64,000 nucleotides of DNA from Christensenellaceae bacterium (GTDB lineage Bacteria > Bacillota > Clostridia > Christensenellales > Borkfalkiaceae). The notes under the pieces are model-generated. The model ran no database searches and was not told the origin of the DNA. It was given only the letters and a program-made list of their open reading frames with translations. Location: contig CAQTYU010000003.1 of the NCBI GenBank assembly GCA_948890655.1, positions 124,001 through 188,000 of the forward strand, read 5' to 3'. A program made the position numbers and the translations under genes. How positions within the stretch are numbered: position 1 is the first letter of the stretch; each line of letters opens with the position of its first letter. This document shows positions 1 to 8,884 of the stretch, in pieces.

Positions 1-46
1 GCGACAGAGTGCTTTAAACGGCTACCCGGCGGCAACCGTTGATTTT

Positions 47-75
47 ATTATACGTGCCGCGTTTTGTTATGTCAA
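47..75 (-). promoter_or_regulatory. consensus sigma-A promoter reading out of the window
   Basis: On the minus strand TTGACA (70-75) and TATAAT (47-52) are separated by 17 bases, a perfect housekeeping promoter. Transcription would start near position 40 and run left out of the window, so its product is unknown. The first 40 transcribed bases are GC-rich with no start codon, so they are an untranslated leader or the start of an RNA gene. The rest of 1-207 holds only the leader of the sigma factor gene; I see no clear promoter for that gene. Confidence 0.7.
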
Positions 76-207
76 GGGAATAGAGCGGGCGGGATTGCCG
101 TCGGTTAGAAAAATTTGAAAATATTTTTAAATTTTGCCAACAAAACGGGTTGATAAGTTATTATACAGGTGTAAGCAGTTAAACTTACTGTAACTCCGGA
201 GGAAGTT

Positions 208-732
208 ATGACGCTTGACAAGCTGATGATAAGATTCTCGGACGGGGACGTTTCCGCGTTCGGGGATATATACGCGCAAACGCGAAAGACGGTGTATTTT
301 ATTGCGCTATCGATTGTAAAAGAAAAGCCGCTGGCGGAAGACGTTATGCAGTCGGCGTATTTAGACGTGATTAAAAACGCTTCGAAATACCGCGCCGGCA
401 CGAACGCGGCGGCTTGGATTGCGCGTATTGCAAAAAACGAGGCTCTGGCTTTGAAAAAGAAGCGGGGGCGCGAATTTTACGTTGACGAGCATGAAAATCT
501 GAACGTTTTCGGAACGGAGCAGACGGACGACTTCGGATTGTTGACGGAGACGGCGAAAAAGTCTTTGCCGGAAGACGAATTTCTTATTCTGATGCTTGCG
601 GCGGCAGAAGGGTACAAACGGCGCGAAATAGCGGAACTCCTGGATATGCCTGTACCTACGGTTACCTGGAAGTACAAGAGGGCTACCGAAAAGATGCGTG
701 ATGTTTTCCGCGACGGATTTGGGGAGGAATAA
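208..732 (+). CDS. ECF-type RNA polymerase sigma factor
   Basis: A 174-residue sigma-70 family protein of extracytoplasmic-function size. Region 2 covers about residues 8-75 (helices with LAEDVMQSAYLDV, the usual AEDV-Q-F-type core-binding segment). Region 4 covers about 115-165, with a helix-turn-helix ending RREIAELLDMPVPTVTWKYKRA. Regions 1 and 3 are absent, as is usual for the class. GGAGGAAG just before the ATG supports this start. The next gene starts 4 bases after the stop and encodes a cytoplasm-TM-outside protein, the classic sigma/anti-sigma arrangement, so the pair probably responds to an envelope signal. The target regulon cannot be read here. Confidence 0.85.
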   Translation: MTLDKLMIRFSDGDVSAFGDIYAQTRKTVYFIALSIVKEKPLAEDVMQSAYLDVIKNASKYRAGTNAAAWIARIAKNEALALKKKRGREFYVDEHENLNVFGTEQTDDFGLLTETAKKSLPEDEFLILMLAAAEGYKRREIAELLDMPVPTVTWKYKRATEKMRDVFRDGFGEE

Positions 733-736
733 ATTT

Positions 737-3631
737 ATGTTGCGTTCGGAATTGATGAAAAAGTTAAACGCCGAGGCTGAAAAGAACACGCCCGACGTGC
801 TTGACAAAATTATGACGTCCGCCGGAGAGCAGGGGCTGTTTTACGGATTGGGCAAGGAGTATATTATGAATAATAACAACGGAGCGGGGAGCGCAACCGC
901 AATAAAGGGCGGCGGAAAGGCAATGGTGGGCGTAAGTTCCGCCGTGGCGGTGCTTGCGTGCGCGACGGTTGCGGGGTTTGCGATTTGGGGAGGATTTAAA
1001 CCTTCGGCTACTCCGCTTTATATGAGCGAGACTTATGCGGTGGGCGCGGTTTCGGCGGCTAAGCTGCTTGACGAAAGTTTGCCTGAAAGTGAAGAGACTT
1101 TGCTTTTTGCAGGCGGCGCGAACGTCGGGGGCGCGGCTTCGGGTGCGGGAATGGAAGTGTTCGACAGATATTTTAACGCGTTAGATTTGTTCGGCGGGAA
1201 TGAGATAGCAGTGGTAAACGGCGGCGCCGGCGCCAAAGGTTACAACGGCAAAACCACCGTGAAAACCGAAAATTATTACGGCGCCGATTTTGAATACGTT
1301 ATGTATTATACGGAAACCGAAAAAGAGGACGGTTCGGAAGGGGAGCGCGTTCTGTCCGGCGAAATCACGGTGGACGGAACCGATTATTATATGCGCGGAG
1401 AACGCAGTGTGAAGGACGGCGCGGATTTGCGGACTACGATGCGTGTGTTTGCGGAAACGCCAGACAGCGGCACATACGTGCAGGTTGACTGCGGAGCGGC
1501 AACGGGCGCAAGGAGCACGGGCGAGAGGGAATACAGATATACGCTTGTAATAGACGGCGAGACTGCGGAAAGCTCCACTGTGAAAACGGGGGGCGGCGCA
1601 ACGTATACCCTGAACATTGACGGAGAGAACGGAGGAAGTTACCGCGTTGTGCGCTCTGCGAACGGAGGCGCGGTTACCGTTGGATATACCGCGGGCAATG
1701 AAAGCGGGCAATTCGAAGTTAAGCTAAAAGACGGCGGATACGAATACGTGTTCGGCGCTGCGACGGACCCCGACGGCGTTAAATCGATTGCAATACGTCA
1801 CGTATACGGCAACGGAAAATATCTCTGGAACATCGACGACGTTCTCGAAGGCCGGTATAATTTGTACGGCGCGCGGCTTGAGATTACGCAAAACGACGGA
1901 AAAGTGATAAATAAGCTTTTAACGGCGGATATGTTCGGCGGCGCCGGCCTTTCGATAGGTAACCACGAAATTACCGTGGAGTACGGCGGACAGACTGCGG
2001 AATTTACGGTATTCGTAGCGTCAAAATCCAATCCGATAGAAGTTGCTGCGGATAATTACAGACTTGACGGTTCGCTTGATACGGTTGTTTTCGATTACGG
2101 CAACGATAACAGCCTGAATTTCGGCGGACTTGCAATCGAAGGTGAGTTTAATGTTGAATTGGACGGCAACGGCTATTACGGCTATTACGGCGAAACTCCC
2201 GTAGATGAAAGATTCGTGAGGAATTTTGATTGCGGCAAATCCGGTATGCAGACTTGTATACTTACTTCCGGCAATATGAAATCAACTTACGAAACCATAT
2301 GCGAGTTTAACGTGTTCGGTTATGAGAGCGCTACGGTTACGCGGGGGAAGGTGTTCTTATCCGAAGTATTAATTAGAAATGCAAACATGGAAGTTGTTTG
2401 TGAAATTGAAATTTCTCCCGAAAAGCCTTATATAGACGTGCAAAAAATTGCAGACAGGAATACGTATTTCGAGCCGGACTACAGCACGGATTTGATTTTT
2501 AAACGCGGTGACTTTGTGCAATATTCGGGCGGCGGAGCCGGCGTGACGAAAGTGGAAAACATAGAGTCTTTTAATTCTGTATTTTACAATGTTTCGGGCA
2601 ATACCGACCTTTGGTCGTTTTTGAACAGCGGCGAACGGATTATAAAGCTTGAAAACGCGGGTGAAACCATTGAAGTAGGATATACCGTGTACGATTCGGA
2701 TTATACGAATATCAGATTCTGCCGCGTTCACGGTGAGACAATACTCGATTACGAGCTTAAGGACGGGGTTACGATTGAAAGCATAAAGCAAGACCTGTTG
2801 ACGCGCACTTTATACGTTGAGTATTTTGAAAAAGTAAACGGTAAATACGTTGATTTTGTGCCCGTAACAGAAGATATGCTGAATTTTGATAATGTTGACG
2901 TAAATTCTTACGACCATCAGTACGGACGGATTGAATTTTGCGGTAAGACGATTGCCGTTAATATCGTAAAGCCTTATTCGGTTGCAGGCGCGCAGGTTTT
3001 GCATAACCTTACTAGCACGAGGGGGGTAAATATGATTTTATCGGACGCGACGGTCAACGATTTGGGACAGTGTATGGGCGACGTTTGCAAAGAAATCGTA
3101 CTATACGATAACGGCGTTGCAATGTTAAAGCATACGGCAAACGGCGTCGGCAACGTTTTAACAGGTTATAAGCTGGAAGGCGACAAGCTTACGCTGCTCC
3201 GACACGGCAGTGCGACGACTTTCCTTACCGTAAATATGAGCGGCGGAACTTTTGAGGAAATAGACTTTGACGGCGCAACGGCCGGAATGACATACAATAA
3301 GTATGAGTTCGGTCACTTATACTTCCCCGACACTAATTCGCCTTTGGGCTGGACCGCTACGTTTACCGCTTACTCCGGCAGCACGGGATTCAATAACGCG
3401 TGGTATGTGAACGTTTATCTGACCGGCTGGGCGTCCTCGACTAACGAAGACGGTTATAATTATCAGATTGCAGGCGTGGAGTACGCCGCAACCTGGGCAT
3501 ACGGTTGGCATAACAATAAGAATGCGTTCGTGCTTCGTTTTGCAGACAGGGACTGGTGGTTTGAAATAGGAACCGCGGATGATTTGGGGGTTTATGAATT
3601 GAAGTTTATTAAAACGACGTACGCGTCTTAA
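737..3631 (+). CDS. large single-pass membrane protein, probable anti-sigma factor
   Basis: 964 residues from the ATG at 737; an upstream in-frame ATG at 698 lies inside the sigma gene and is less likely. Residues 1-60 are cytoplasmic and charged, about 62-86 form one transmembrane helix, and some 875 residues lie outside. The outer part is rich in Gly, Tyr, Asn and Asp with beta-type patterning; I recognise no catalytic domain. Four-base spacing from an ECF sigma gene and the N-in topology suggest that the short inner segment holds the sigma factor and the large outer part senses something. RsgI-like anti-sigma factors with big outer domains are a known parallel, but no sequence match is claimed. 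Confidence 0.6.
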   Translation: MLRSELMKKLNAEAEKNTPDVLDKIMTSAGEQGLFYGLGKEYIMNNNNGAGSATAIKGGGKAMVGVSSAVAVLACATVAGFAIWGGFKPSATPLYMSETYAVGAVSAAKLLDESLPESEETLLFAGGANVGGAASGAGMEVFDRYFNALDLFGGNEIAVVNGGAGAKGYNGKTTVKTENYYGADFEYVMYYTETEKEDGSEGERVLSGEITVDGTDYYMRGERSVKDGADLRTTMRVFAETPDSGTYVQVDCGAATGARSTGEREYRYTLVIDGETAESSTVKTGGGATYTLNIDGENGGSYRVVRSANGGAVTVGYTAGNESGQFEVKLKDGGYEYVFGAATDPDGVKSIAIRHVYGNGKYLWNIDDVLEGRYNLYGARLEITQNDGKVINKLLTADMFGGAGLSIGNHEITVEYGGQTAEFTVFVASKSNPIEVAADNYRLDGSLDTVVFDYGNDNSLNFGGLAIEGEFNVELDGNGYYGYYGETPVDERFVRNFDCGKSGMQTCILTSGNMKSTYETICEFNVFGYESATVTRGKVFLSEVLIRNANMEVVCEIEISPEKPYIDVQKIADRNTYFEPDYSTDLIFKRGDFVQYSGGGAGVTKVENIESFNSVFYNVSGNTDLWSFLNSGERIIKLENAGETIEVGYTVYDSDYTNIRFCRVHGETILDYELKDGVTIESIKQDLLTRTLYVEYFEKVNGKYVDFVPVTEDMLNFDNVDVNSYDHQYGRIEFCGKTIAVNIVKPYSVAGAQVLHNLTSTRGVNMILSDATVNDLGQCMGDVCKEIVLYDNGVAMLKHTANGVGNVLTGYKLEGDKLTLLRHGSATTFLTVNMSGGTFEEIDFDGATAGMTYNKYEFGHLYFPDTNSPLGWTATFTAYSGSTGFNNAWYVNVYLTGWASSTNEDGYNYQIAGVEYAATWAYGWHNNKNAFVLRFADRDWWFEIGTADDLGVYELKFIKTTYAS

Positions 3632-3647
3632 CGGCGCGAATAGCGGA

Positions 3648-3684
3648 CCGCCGCCGGAGCTTACACTCCGGCGGCGGTTTTTTG
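3648..3684 (+). terminator. rho-independent terminator of the sigma/anti-sigma operon
   Basis: A 12-bp perfect stem CCGCCGCCGGAG / CTCCGGCGGCGG with a 6-base loop, followed at once by a T run. Confidence 0.92.
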
Positions 3685-3871
3685 TTTTTGTGAAACTGCC
3701 GCTCGGAGACGGCGTGTTGTTTTACGCTTAAAAACAATTGCGGAATTTTGCAAAAAATATGCGGTTTTTTTGGTTTGGACTGTTTAAGTCGGCGCGGAAA
3801 GCTTTATATTAATATTGTAAGAAGTCGGTTGGGTTGACCGGACGTGAGCAAAAATTACTTTACGGTGAGTT

Positions 3872-4405
3872 ATGGCAAAGAAAAAAGACGAAAATCTGAA
3901 AAAAGAAGAAAATACGGACGAAGTTGTAAATACGGCGGACGGGACGGGAGTAACGGCGGAACCCGACGAACTGGAGAAAGCGCAGGCTTTGGCGGAAGAT
4001 TATAAGAGAAAATGGTATTCGGTTTCGGCGGAATACGATAATTACAGAAAGCGGAATTCGGCGGCTGTTTCGAAGGCGTATGCGGACGGGGCGGCGGAAG
4101 CGGTTTTAAAGCTTTTGCCGGTTGCGGATAACTTCGGGTACGCGCTTGCGTCGGCTGCGGATGAAAAGACTAAAGCCGGAATTGATAAAGTTATTAAGAG
4201 CTTTAACACGGTTTTAAAGTCGCTTGACGTGGAAGAAATAGAAGTGGCGGCGGGCGACGCGTTTGACGAGAGCGTTATGGAGGCCGTTTTAGACTTTCCC
4301 TGCGGGGAGGGCGAGACGCCCAACCTGGTGAAGCAGGTTCTTAAAAAAGGGTATAAACAGGGCGGGAAGGTTATCCGCTTTGTGCAGGTTGCCGTAACTG
4401 TTTAA
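3872..4405 (+). CDS. grpE: nucleotide exchange factor GrpE
   Basis: 177 residues: a charged N-terminal tail (1-35), a long coiled-coil (about 35-95, including YKRKWYSVSAEYDNYRKRN) and the C-terminal beta domain (about 120-177, with the family ending VLKKGYKQGGKVIRFVQVAV). GrpE opens the DnaK nucleotide site to release ADP and reset the folding cycle in the cytosol. It is the first gene of a grpE-dnaK-dnaJ run. No hrcA gene and no paired CIRCE element (TTAGCACTC-N9-GAGTGCTAA) is visible, so heat control is either by another route or lies elsewhere. The 240-base gap upstream has no near-consensus promoter that I can place. Confidence 0.95.
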   Translation: MAKKKDENLKKEENTDEVVNTADGTGVTAEPDELEKAQALAEDYKRKWYSVSAEYDNYRKRNSAAVSKAYADGAAEAVLKLLPVADNFGYALASAADEKTKAGIDKVIKSFNTVLKSLDVEEIEVAAGDAFDESVMEAVLDFPCGEGETPNLVKQVLKKGYKQGGKVIRFVQVAVTV

Positions 4406-4414
4406 AACGCATAT

Positions 4415-4447
4415 AAGCGGCGGAATACTTTGTTTGGTTCCGCTTTT
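4415..4447 (+). terminator. possible weak terminator between grpE and dnaK
   Basis: AAGCGGCGGAA pairs imperfectly with TTCCGCTT, followed by a short T run. It could allow partial readthrough and separate control of dnaK. The remaining bases to dnaK contain no clear promoter. Confidence 0.4.
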
Positions 4448-4574
4448 GTCCGAGGCGTTTACGGCTTGGTAAACTCCCCTTGAAAATGCTTGCGCGTCTT
4501 GCTTTTCCGGGTTTCGGGGTTTAATTGGTTTAAGAAAATATATAAATTCGCATATATAAAAAGGAGATATTATA

Positions 4575-6365
4575 ATGGGAAAAGTAATAGGAATAGATTT
4601 GGGAACTACTAACTCGTGCGTTGCCGTTATGGAAGGCGGCGAGCCGGTTGTTATTGCAAACAGCGAGGGTAACAGAACCACGCCCTCGGTAGTATCTTTT
4701 AAAGCGGACGGCAGCCGCATTGTAGGACAGGCGGCAAAGCGCCTTGCAGTTGCCCAGCCCGACAAGACGGTTATTTCGATTAAGCGCCATATGGGAGAAG
4801 CTTATAAGGTGGATATAGAAAAGGGCTATTCGCCGCAGGAAATTTCCGCGATGATTCTTTCGAAACTCAAAGCGGACGCGGAGAGCTATCTGGGCGCAAA
4901 GGTGACGGACGCGGTTATAACCTGCCCCGCATACTTTAACGATTCGCAACGTCAGGCGACAAAGGACGCGGGCAAAATTGCGGGTCTGAACGTTTTGAGA
5001 ATTATAAACGAGCCCACGGCGGCGGCGCTTTCTTACGGCCTTGATAAGCAGGAAGGCAGTCAGAAGGTTATGATTTACGACCTCGGCGGCGGCACTTTCG
5101 ACGTTTCGATTCTGGAAATCGGCGACGGCGTTTTCGAAGTTCTGGCGACAAACGGCGATACGCACCTCGGCGGCGACGACTTTGACAACAAGATTATGGA
5201 TTATCTTGTAGAGACCTTTAAGAAGGACACGGGCGTTGACCTTTCGAAGGATAAGCAGGCAATGCAGAGACTTAAAGACGCTGCGGAGAAGGCGAAGATA
5301 GAGCTTTCGGGAATGACCTCTACGAACATCAACCTGCCTTTCATAACCGTTGTTGACGGCGCGCCCCAGCATTTGGATATAGATTTATCCAGACAGAAAT
5401 TCGATAATCTGACCAGCGGGCTTGTAGAGCGCACGTTAGAGCCTATGAGAAAAGCTATGCAGGACGCGGGACTTTCTTACGGGGATATTTCGAAGGTAAT
5501 ATTCGTGGGCGGTTCGACGCGTATTCCCGCGGTGTTCGATAAAGTTAAACAGGTTACGGGCAAGGAGCCTTTCAAGGGCATCAACCCCGACGAGTGCGTT
5601 GCGATAGGCGCGGCCATTCAGGGCGGCGTTTTGTCGGGCGAAGTTAAAGACGTGCTTTTATTGGACGTTATGCCCCTTACTTTGGGCATAGAAACGTTAG
5701 GCGGCGTATCGACTCCGCTTATTGAAAGAAATACTACTATTCCCGTAAAAAAGAGCCAGGTGTTCTCTACTGCGGCGGACAATCAGCCCGGAGTTGAAAT
5801 AAACGTTTTGCAGGGCGAAAGAAAGTTTGCGCACGACAATAAGTCGCTCGGTAAATTTATGCTTACGGATATTCCCCCCGCACCCCGCGGCGTGCCCCAG
5901 ATTGAGGTTACGTTTGACGTTGACGCGAACGGTATCGTAAACGTAACGGCAAAGGATTTGGGAACCGGCAAGAGCACGAATATAACGATTACCGCATCTA
6001 CCAACCTTTCGGAGGACGACATCGACAAGGCTGTTAAGGACGCGGAGAAATACGCCGAAGAGGACAAAAAGCGCAAGGAAGCGGTTGACAACAAAAACAA
6101 CCTCGAAAGTATGATAGACAGCCTTGAAAAGACCGTGAAAGAGGCGGGCGATAAACTTTCGGACGACGACAAGAAGACGGTTGAGGACGCGGTTGCGAAG
6201 GCGAAGGTTGAGCTTGAATCGGGCGACAACGACAGAATTAAGGCGGCAACCGAAACGCTGACCAAGGACATTCAGCCCGTGATTGCCAAGATTTATCAGC
6301 AGACGCAGGGCGGCAACCCGAATAACGGCGGCAATCCCGACGACACGGAATTTAACCAGCACTGA
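4575..6365 (+). CDS. dnaK: chaperone DnaK (Hsp70)
   Basis: 596 residues. The nucleotide-binding domain opens with GKVIGIDLGTTNSCVAVMEG and contains IYDLGGGTFDVSILE and IFVGGSTRIPAV. The substrate-binding beta domain follows at about 380-500 (DVMPLTLGIETLGG, then QVFSTAADNQPGVEI), then a helical lid. The tail is Gly/Asn-rich and ends DDTEFNQH. The lid and tail are somewhat short for the family (usually about 610-640). AAGGAG lies about 10 bases before the ATG. It works with GrpE upstream and DnaJ downstream in ATP-driven folding of cytosolic proteins. Confidence 0.98.
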   Translation: MGKVIGIDLGTTNSCVAVMEGGEPVVIANSEGNRTTPSVVSFKADGSRIVGQAAKRLAVAQPDKTVISIKRHMGEAYKVDIEKGYSPQEISAMILSKLKADAESYLGAKVTDAVITCPAYFNDSQRQATKDAGKIAGLNVLRIINEPTAAALSYGLDKQEGSQKVMIYDLGGGTFDVSILEIGDGVFEVLATNGDTHLGGDDFDNKIMDYLVETFKKDTGVDLSKDKQAMQRLKDAAEKAKIELSGMTSTNINLPFITVVDGAPQHLDIDLSRQKFDNLTSGLVERTLEPMRKAMQDAGLSYGDISKVIFVGGSTRIPAVFDKVKQVTGKEPFKGINPDECVAIGAAIQGGVLSGEVKDVLLLDVMPLTLGIETLGGVSTPLIERNTTIPVKKSQVFSTAADNQPGVEINVLQGERKFAHDNKSLGKFMLTDIPPAPRGVPQIEVTFDVDANGIVNVTAKDLGTGKSTNITITASTNLSEDDIDKAVKDAEKYAEEDKKRKEAVDNKNNLESMIDSLEKTVKEAGDKLSDDDKKTVEDAVAKAKVELESGDNDRIKAATETLTKDIQPVIAKIYQQTQGGNPNNGGNPDDTEFNQH

Positions 6366-6387
6366 TTTTATTAAAACAGTATACAAT

Positions 6388-6415
6388 AAAGAGGGCGCTT
6401 TAAAGCACCCTCTTT
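6388..6415 (+). terminator. hairpin between dnaK and dnaJ
   Basis: AAAGAGGG / CCCTCTTT with a further inner GCTTTAAAGC self-complement. The T run is short, so it is either a moderate terminator or an RNA-processing hairpin that lowers dnaJ expression relative to dnaK. Confidence 0.6.
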
Positions 6416-6447
6416 AACGGTATTTCAAACATATTACAAGGGCAATT

Positions 6448-7596
6448 ATGGCAGAGAAAAAGAATTATTACGACGTTTTGGGGGTTTCCAAAACGGCGAC
6501 GGCGGACGAAATTAAGTCGGCTTACAGAAAGCTTGCGAAGCAATATCACCCCGACTTTCACCCCGGCGACACCGCGGCGGCGGAGAAGTTTAAGGAAATA
6601 AACGAGGCGAACGAAGTTTTATCCGACGAAAATAAGAGAAAACAGTACGACTTTGAGCTTGAACACCCCGGAATGAGCGGCGGCGGCAATCCTTTCGGCG
6701 GCGGTTTCGGCGGATTCGGCGGCGGCGGAATGGGCGGCTTTGAGGACATTTTCAATATGTTCACGGGCGGCGGTTTCGGCGGCGGACAGAGACAGACGGC
6801 GCGCGGGGCGGACATAGAACAGACTATTAATCTATCGTTTTTGGACGCCATAAAGGGCTGCACCAAGACGGTTAGCTATATGCGCAACGAGCCTTGTCCT
6901 TCCTGTTCGGGCACGGGCGCGAAGGGCGGAACCGCCTTTCAGAAGTGTTCGCGTTGCGGCGGCAGCGGCAGGGTGAAGTTTCAGCAGGACACCATATTCG
7001 GCAGAACGATTCAGGTGGGGGCTTGCCCCGATTGCGGCGGCACGGGCAAAAAGATACTTGAAAGATGTAACGACTGCAAGGGGAAAGGTTACGTAAGAAA
7101 GGAAACGAAGTTCAGCGTGAACATTCCCGCAGGCGTGGATAAGGACAGTTCGTTAAGAAAGCGCGGTTTCGGTCAGGCGGCGGGTAACGGCGGCGAGAGC
7201 GGCGATTTGTACGTTTATTTCCGCATAGAACCGCACAAGATGCTAAGGCGCGAGGACAGGGATTTGTACGTTACCGTGCCCATATCTTATAAGACTGCGG
7301 TCACCGGAGGAAAAATTCAGGTCCCCGCAGTGGACGATACTCTGGAACTGAACATACCCGAGGGTACGCCTTCGGGAACGAGATTTACTCTCCGCGGCAA
7401 GGGCGTTAAGACGGTGAACGGCACGGGTAATCTTTACGTAACGGTTGAAATCGACGTGCCCCAGAAGCTTTCGCGCGAGCAAATTAAAAAGCTTGCCGAA
7501 TATGAGGACGGAGTTGCGTTGAAATCGTGCGGGAATATGCAGAAGTTTGCCAACGACCTTTCGGCAATTTACGGAAAAAAGGTGGAAAAACAGTAA
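6448..7596 (+). CDS. dnaJ: co-chaperone DnaJ (Hsp40, type I)
   Basis: 382 residues with the full type I layout. The J domain (about 5-70) carries the HPD tripeptide in QYHPDFHPG, which triggers DnaK ATPase. A Gly/Phe-rich linker spans about 75-120. Four zinc-binding CxxCxGxG-type repeats follow (CPSCSGTG, CSRCGGSG, CPDCGGTG, CNDCKGKG), then the C-terminal substrate-binding domains. The G/F linker is almost pure Gly-Phe. It belongs to the chaperone cluster with dnaK, separated by a hairpin that may tune stoichiometry. Confidence 0.97.
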   Translation: MAEKKNYYDVLGVSKTATADEIKSAYRKLAKQYHPDFHPGDTAAAEKFKEINEANEVLSDENKRKQYDFELEHPGMSGGGNPFGGGFGGFGGGGMGGFEDIFNMFTGGGFGGGQRQTARGADIEQTINLSFLDAIKGCTKTVSYMRNEPCPSCSGTGAKGGTAFQKCSRCGGSGRVKFQQDTIFGRTIQVGACPDCGGTGKKILERCNDCKGKGYVRKETKFSVNIPAGVDKDSSLRKRGFGQAAGNGGESGDLYVYFRIEPHKMLRREDRDLYVTVPISYKTAVTGGKIQVPAVDDTLELNIPEGTPSGTRFTLRGKGVKTVNGTGNLYVTVEIDVPQKLSREQIKKLAEYEDGVALKSCGNMQKFANDLSAIYGKKVEKQ

Positions 7597-7612
7597 TTTA
7601 AATTTTAATTAA

Positions 7613-7647
7613 AGCGCGGCGGCAACCTTTAAGGTTGCCGCCGCGCT
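7613..7647 (+). terminator. very strong hairpin after dnaJ
   Basis: A 17-bp perfect stem, AGCGCGGCGGCAACCTT with its complement, around a one-base centre (about a 3-5 base loop in practice). No long T run follows on the plus strand. It marks the border between dnaJ and the DnaA-box region. Confidence 0.75.
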
Positions 7648-7649
7648 GG

Positions 7650-7922
7650 TTATATATGCAGATTTATGCAATGTGGATAACTTTTATAAACCGAATGACA
7701 AATTTTGTCGGAAAACGGTGAAAATGAGTTAAAAACTGTGCCAATGTTGATAAAATGTGGAAATCTTTATTCATTTATGAATATAAAACAACAATGCACA
7801 TTAATTTTGTGGACAACTTTTTGTGGATAAACGTGCGGATATCCGGATTTTTGCGGTATTTAAAGGGAGTTATCCACAATTTTCGGAAACTCACGATATA
7901 TATTACGCCTGATAACGCAGAA
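7650..7922. other. gene-free AT-rich region with a DnaA-box cluster
   Basis: Three perfect DnaA boxes (TTATCCACA): minus strand at 7672-7680 and 7822-7830, plus strand at 7870-7878. A one-mismatch box (TTGTCCACA, minus) lies at 7809-7817. Between the first two lies AT-rich sequence with several GTGGA/GTTGATAA-like partial matches. No gene with a ribosome site or recognisable product fits here; the region sits between two convergent genes (dnaJ and the DUF3737 gene). It could be a DnaA-titration or regulatory site, or part of an origin. dnaA and dnaN are not in the window. Confidence 0.6.
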
Positions 7923-8783
7923 TTATGCCGTCAATTTTTTTGAGCGGGAGAGAACTTCGGCGCGGCAGTTTTTTACGCTGCCGGCAAAAATTATTTCTCC
8001 GTAGCCGTCGGCGAGTATTCTGCCGCTTAAGGGGTTTTTTACGGAAAGGATATCGCCTTTAATATCCGCGTTGACTTCGCTGTATTCAAACGATAGGTCG
8101 CAGCCTTCCATACGGCAGTTTACCAAAGTTAAATTTTTGCAGTAGCAGAGCGGTTGGGTGCCGCATATTACGCAGTTTACGAGCGTTAAGTTTTTTGAAT
8201 ACCATCCCAGATATTCGCCTTTTAATACGGAATTTTTAACGGTTACGTTTTCGGAATGCCAGAACGCGTCCTTAGTGGCGAAGTCGCAGTCGGCTACAGT
8301 CATATTCTTTACGTATTGAAAGGAATATTTGCCGGTAAACCGCACTTTGTTCAGGTTAAGATTCCGGCTTTCAAACATAAAATATTCGCTTTCGACGGTG
8401 CATATATCGAGGTTTACGCCTTTGCAACGCCAGCCGAACTCGGGGGAGATTATTGAACAGTCTGAAAGGTTTATATCCCTGCATTCCCTCAGAGCTTTTA
8501 TGCCGTGGAGCCTGCTGTGGGAAATTTTGCCGTTTTTGCAGTACCATAGCGCGGCGCGGGTTTTGCCGTCCATTCCGCAGTTTTCAACCGAAAAGTCTTT
8601 TGCGTGCCAGAGGGGGTACCTTAGTGAAAACCCGCAGTTTTTTACGGTTAAGTTTTTGCACTCTTTAAGCGCGCTTTCGCCGTCGGCGGGGCCTGCGAAC
8701 GTGCAGGCGGTTACTTCTGCGTTGTTAAGCGCGTACAGTGCGCGCTCTTCGTCAAACGTTTTTTCTTTTATTATCTTTTTCAT
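7923..8783 (-). CDS. DUF3737 family right-handed beta-helix protein
   Basis: 286 residues from the ATG at 8783, preceded by GGAAG; a longer frame reaching 8855 would cross the promoter and is rejected. The start, KTFDEERALYALNNAEV, followed by FAGPADGESALKEC, is the signature of the DUF3737 family. The body is a regular ladder of about 20-residue turns containing LTVKNCGF, NLTLVNC and similar repeats, which predicts a parallel beta-helix with asparagine/cysteine ladders. No signal peptide is present, so it should be cytosolic. The biochemical role of the family is not established as far as I know. It is monocistronic, divergent from the MATE gene. Confidence 0.85.
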   Translation of the reverse strand: MKKIIKEKTFDEERALYALNNAEVTACTFAGPADGESALKECKNLTVKNCGFSLRYPLWHAKDFSVENCGMDGKTRAALWYCKNGKISHSRLHGIKALRECRDINLSDCSIISPEFGWRCKGVNLDICTVESEYFMFESRNLNLNKVRFTGKYSFQYVKNMTVADCDFATKDAFWHSENVTVKNSVLKGEYLGWYSKNLTLVNCVICGTQPLCYCKNLTLVNCRMEGCDLSFEYSEVNADIKGDILSVKNPLSGRILADGYGEIIFAGSVKNCRAEVLSRSKKLTA

Positions 8784-8802
8784 TTGCGTTACTTCCGGAC
8801 AT

Positions 8803-8831
8803 ATTATATAATGTTGTTTAAAATCTGTCAA
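8803..8831 (-). promoter_or_regulatory. promoter of the DUF3737 gene
   Basis: Minus strand TTGACA (8826-8831), 17-base spacer, TATAAT (8803-8808); a perfect sigma-A promoter with a short leader to the ATG at 8783. Confidence 0.88.
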
Positions 8832-8848
8832 CTTGCCTTGTTTTTGGG

Positions 8849-8877
8849 TTGACAATAAAAATAATATCTCATATTAT
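8849..8877 (+). promoter_or_regulatory. promoter of the MATE leader
   Basis: TTGACA (8849-8854), 17-base spacer, TATTAT (8872-8877). Transcription should begin near 8884, giving a leader of about 110 bases before the MATE start codon. Confidence 0.88.
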
Positions 8878-8884
8878 ATATTTG

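Noticed and set aside
5..14. CIRCE heat-shock element near the window start
   Set aside because: Only a GAGTGCT half-site is present, without the paired TTAGCACTC, and it lies over 3.8 kb from grpE.
698..736. Upstream ATG of the anti-sigma-like gene
   Set aside because: It lies within the sigma factor coding sequence; the ATG at 737 is four bases after the sigma stop and fits the operon better.
7650..7922. Calling this the replication origin (oriC)
   Set aside because: dnaA, dnaN and the usual neighbours are absent and gene direction does not diverge here. Kept as a DnaA-box cluster only.
8329..8811. Plus-strand open frames across the DUF3737 gene
   Set aside because: They are opposite-strand shadows of a repetitive beta-helix gene with no ribosome sites.
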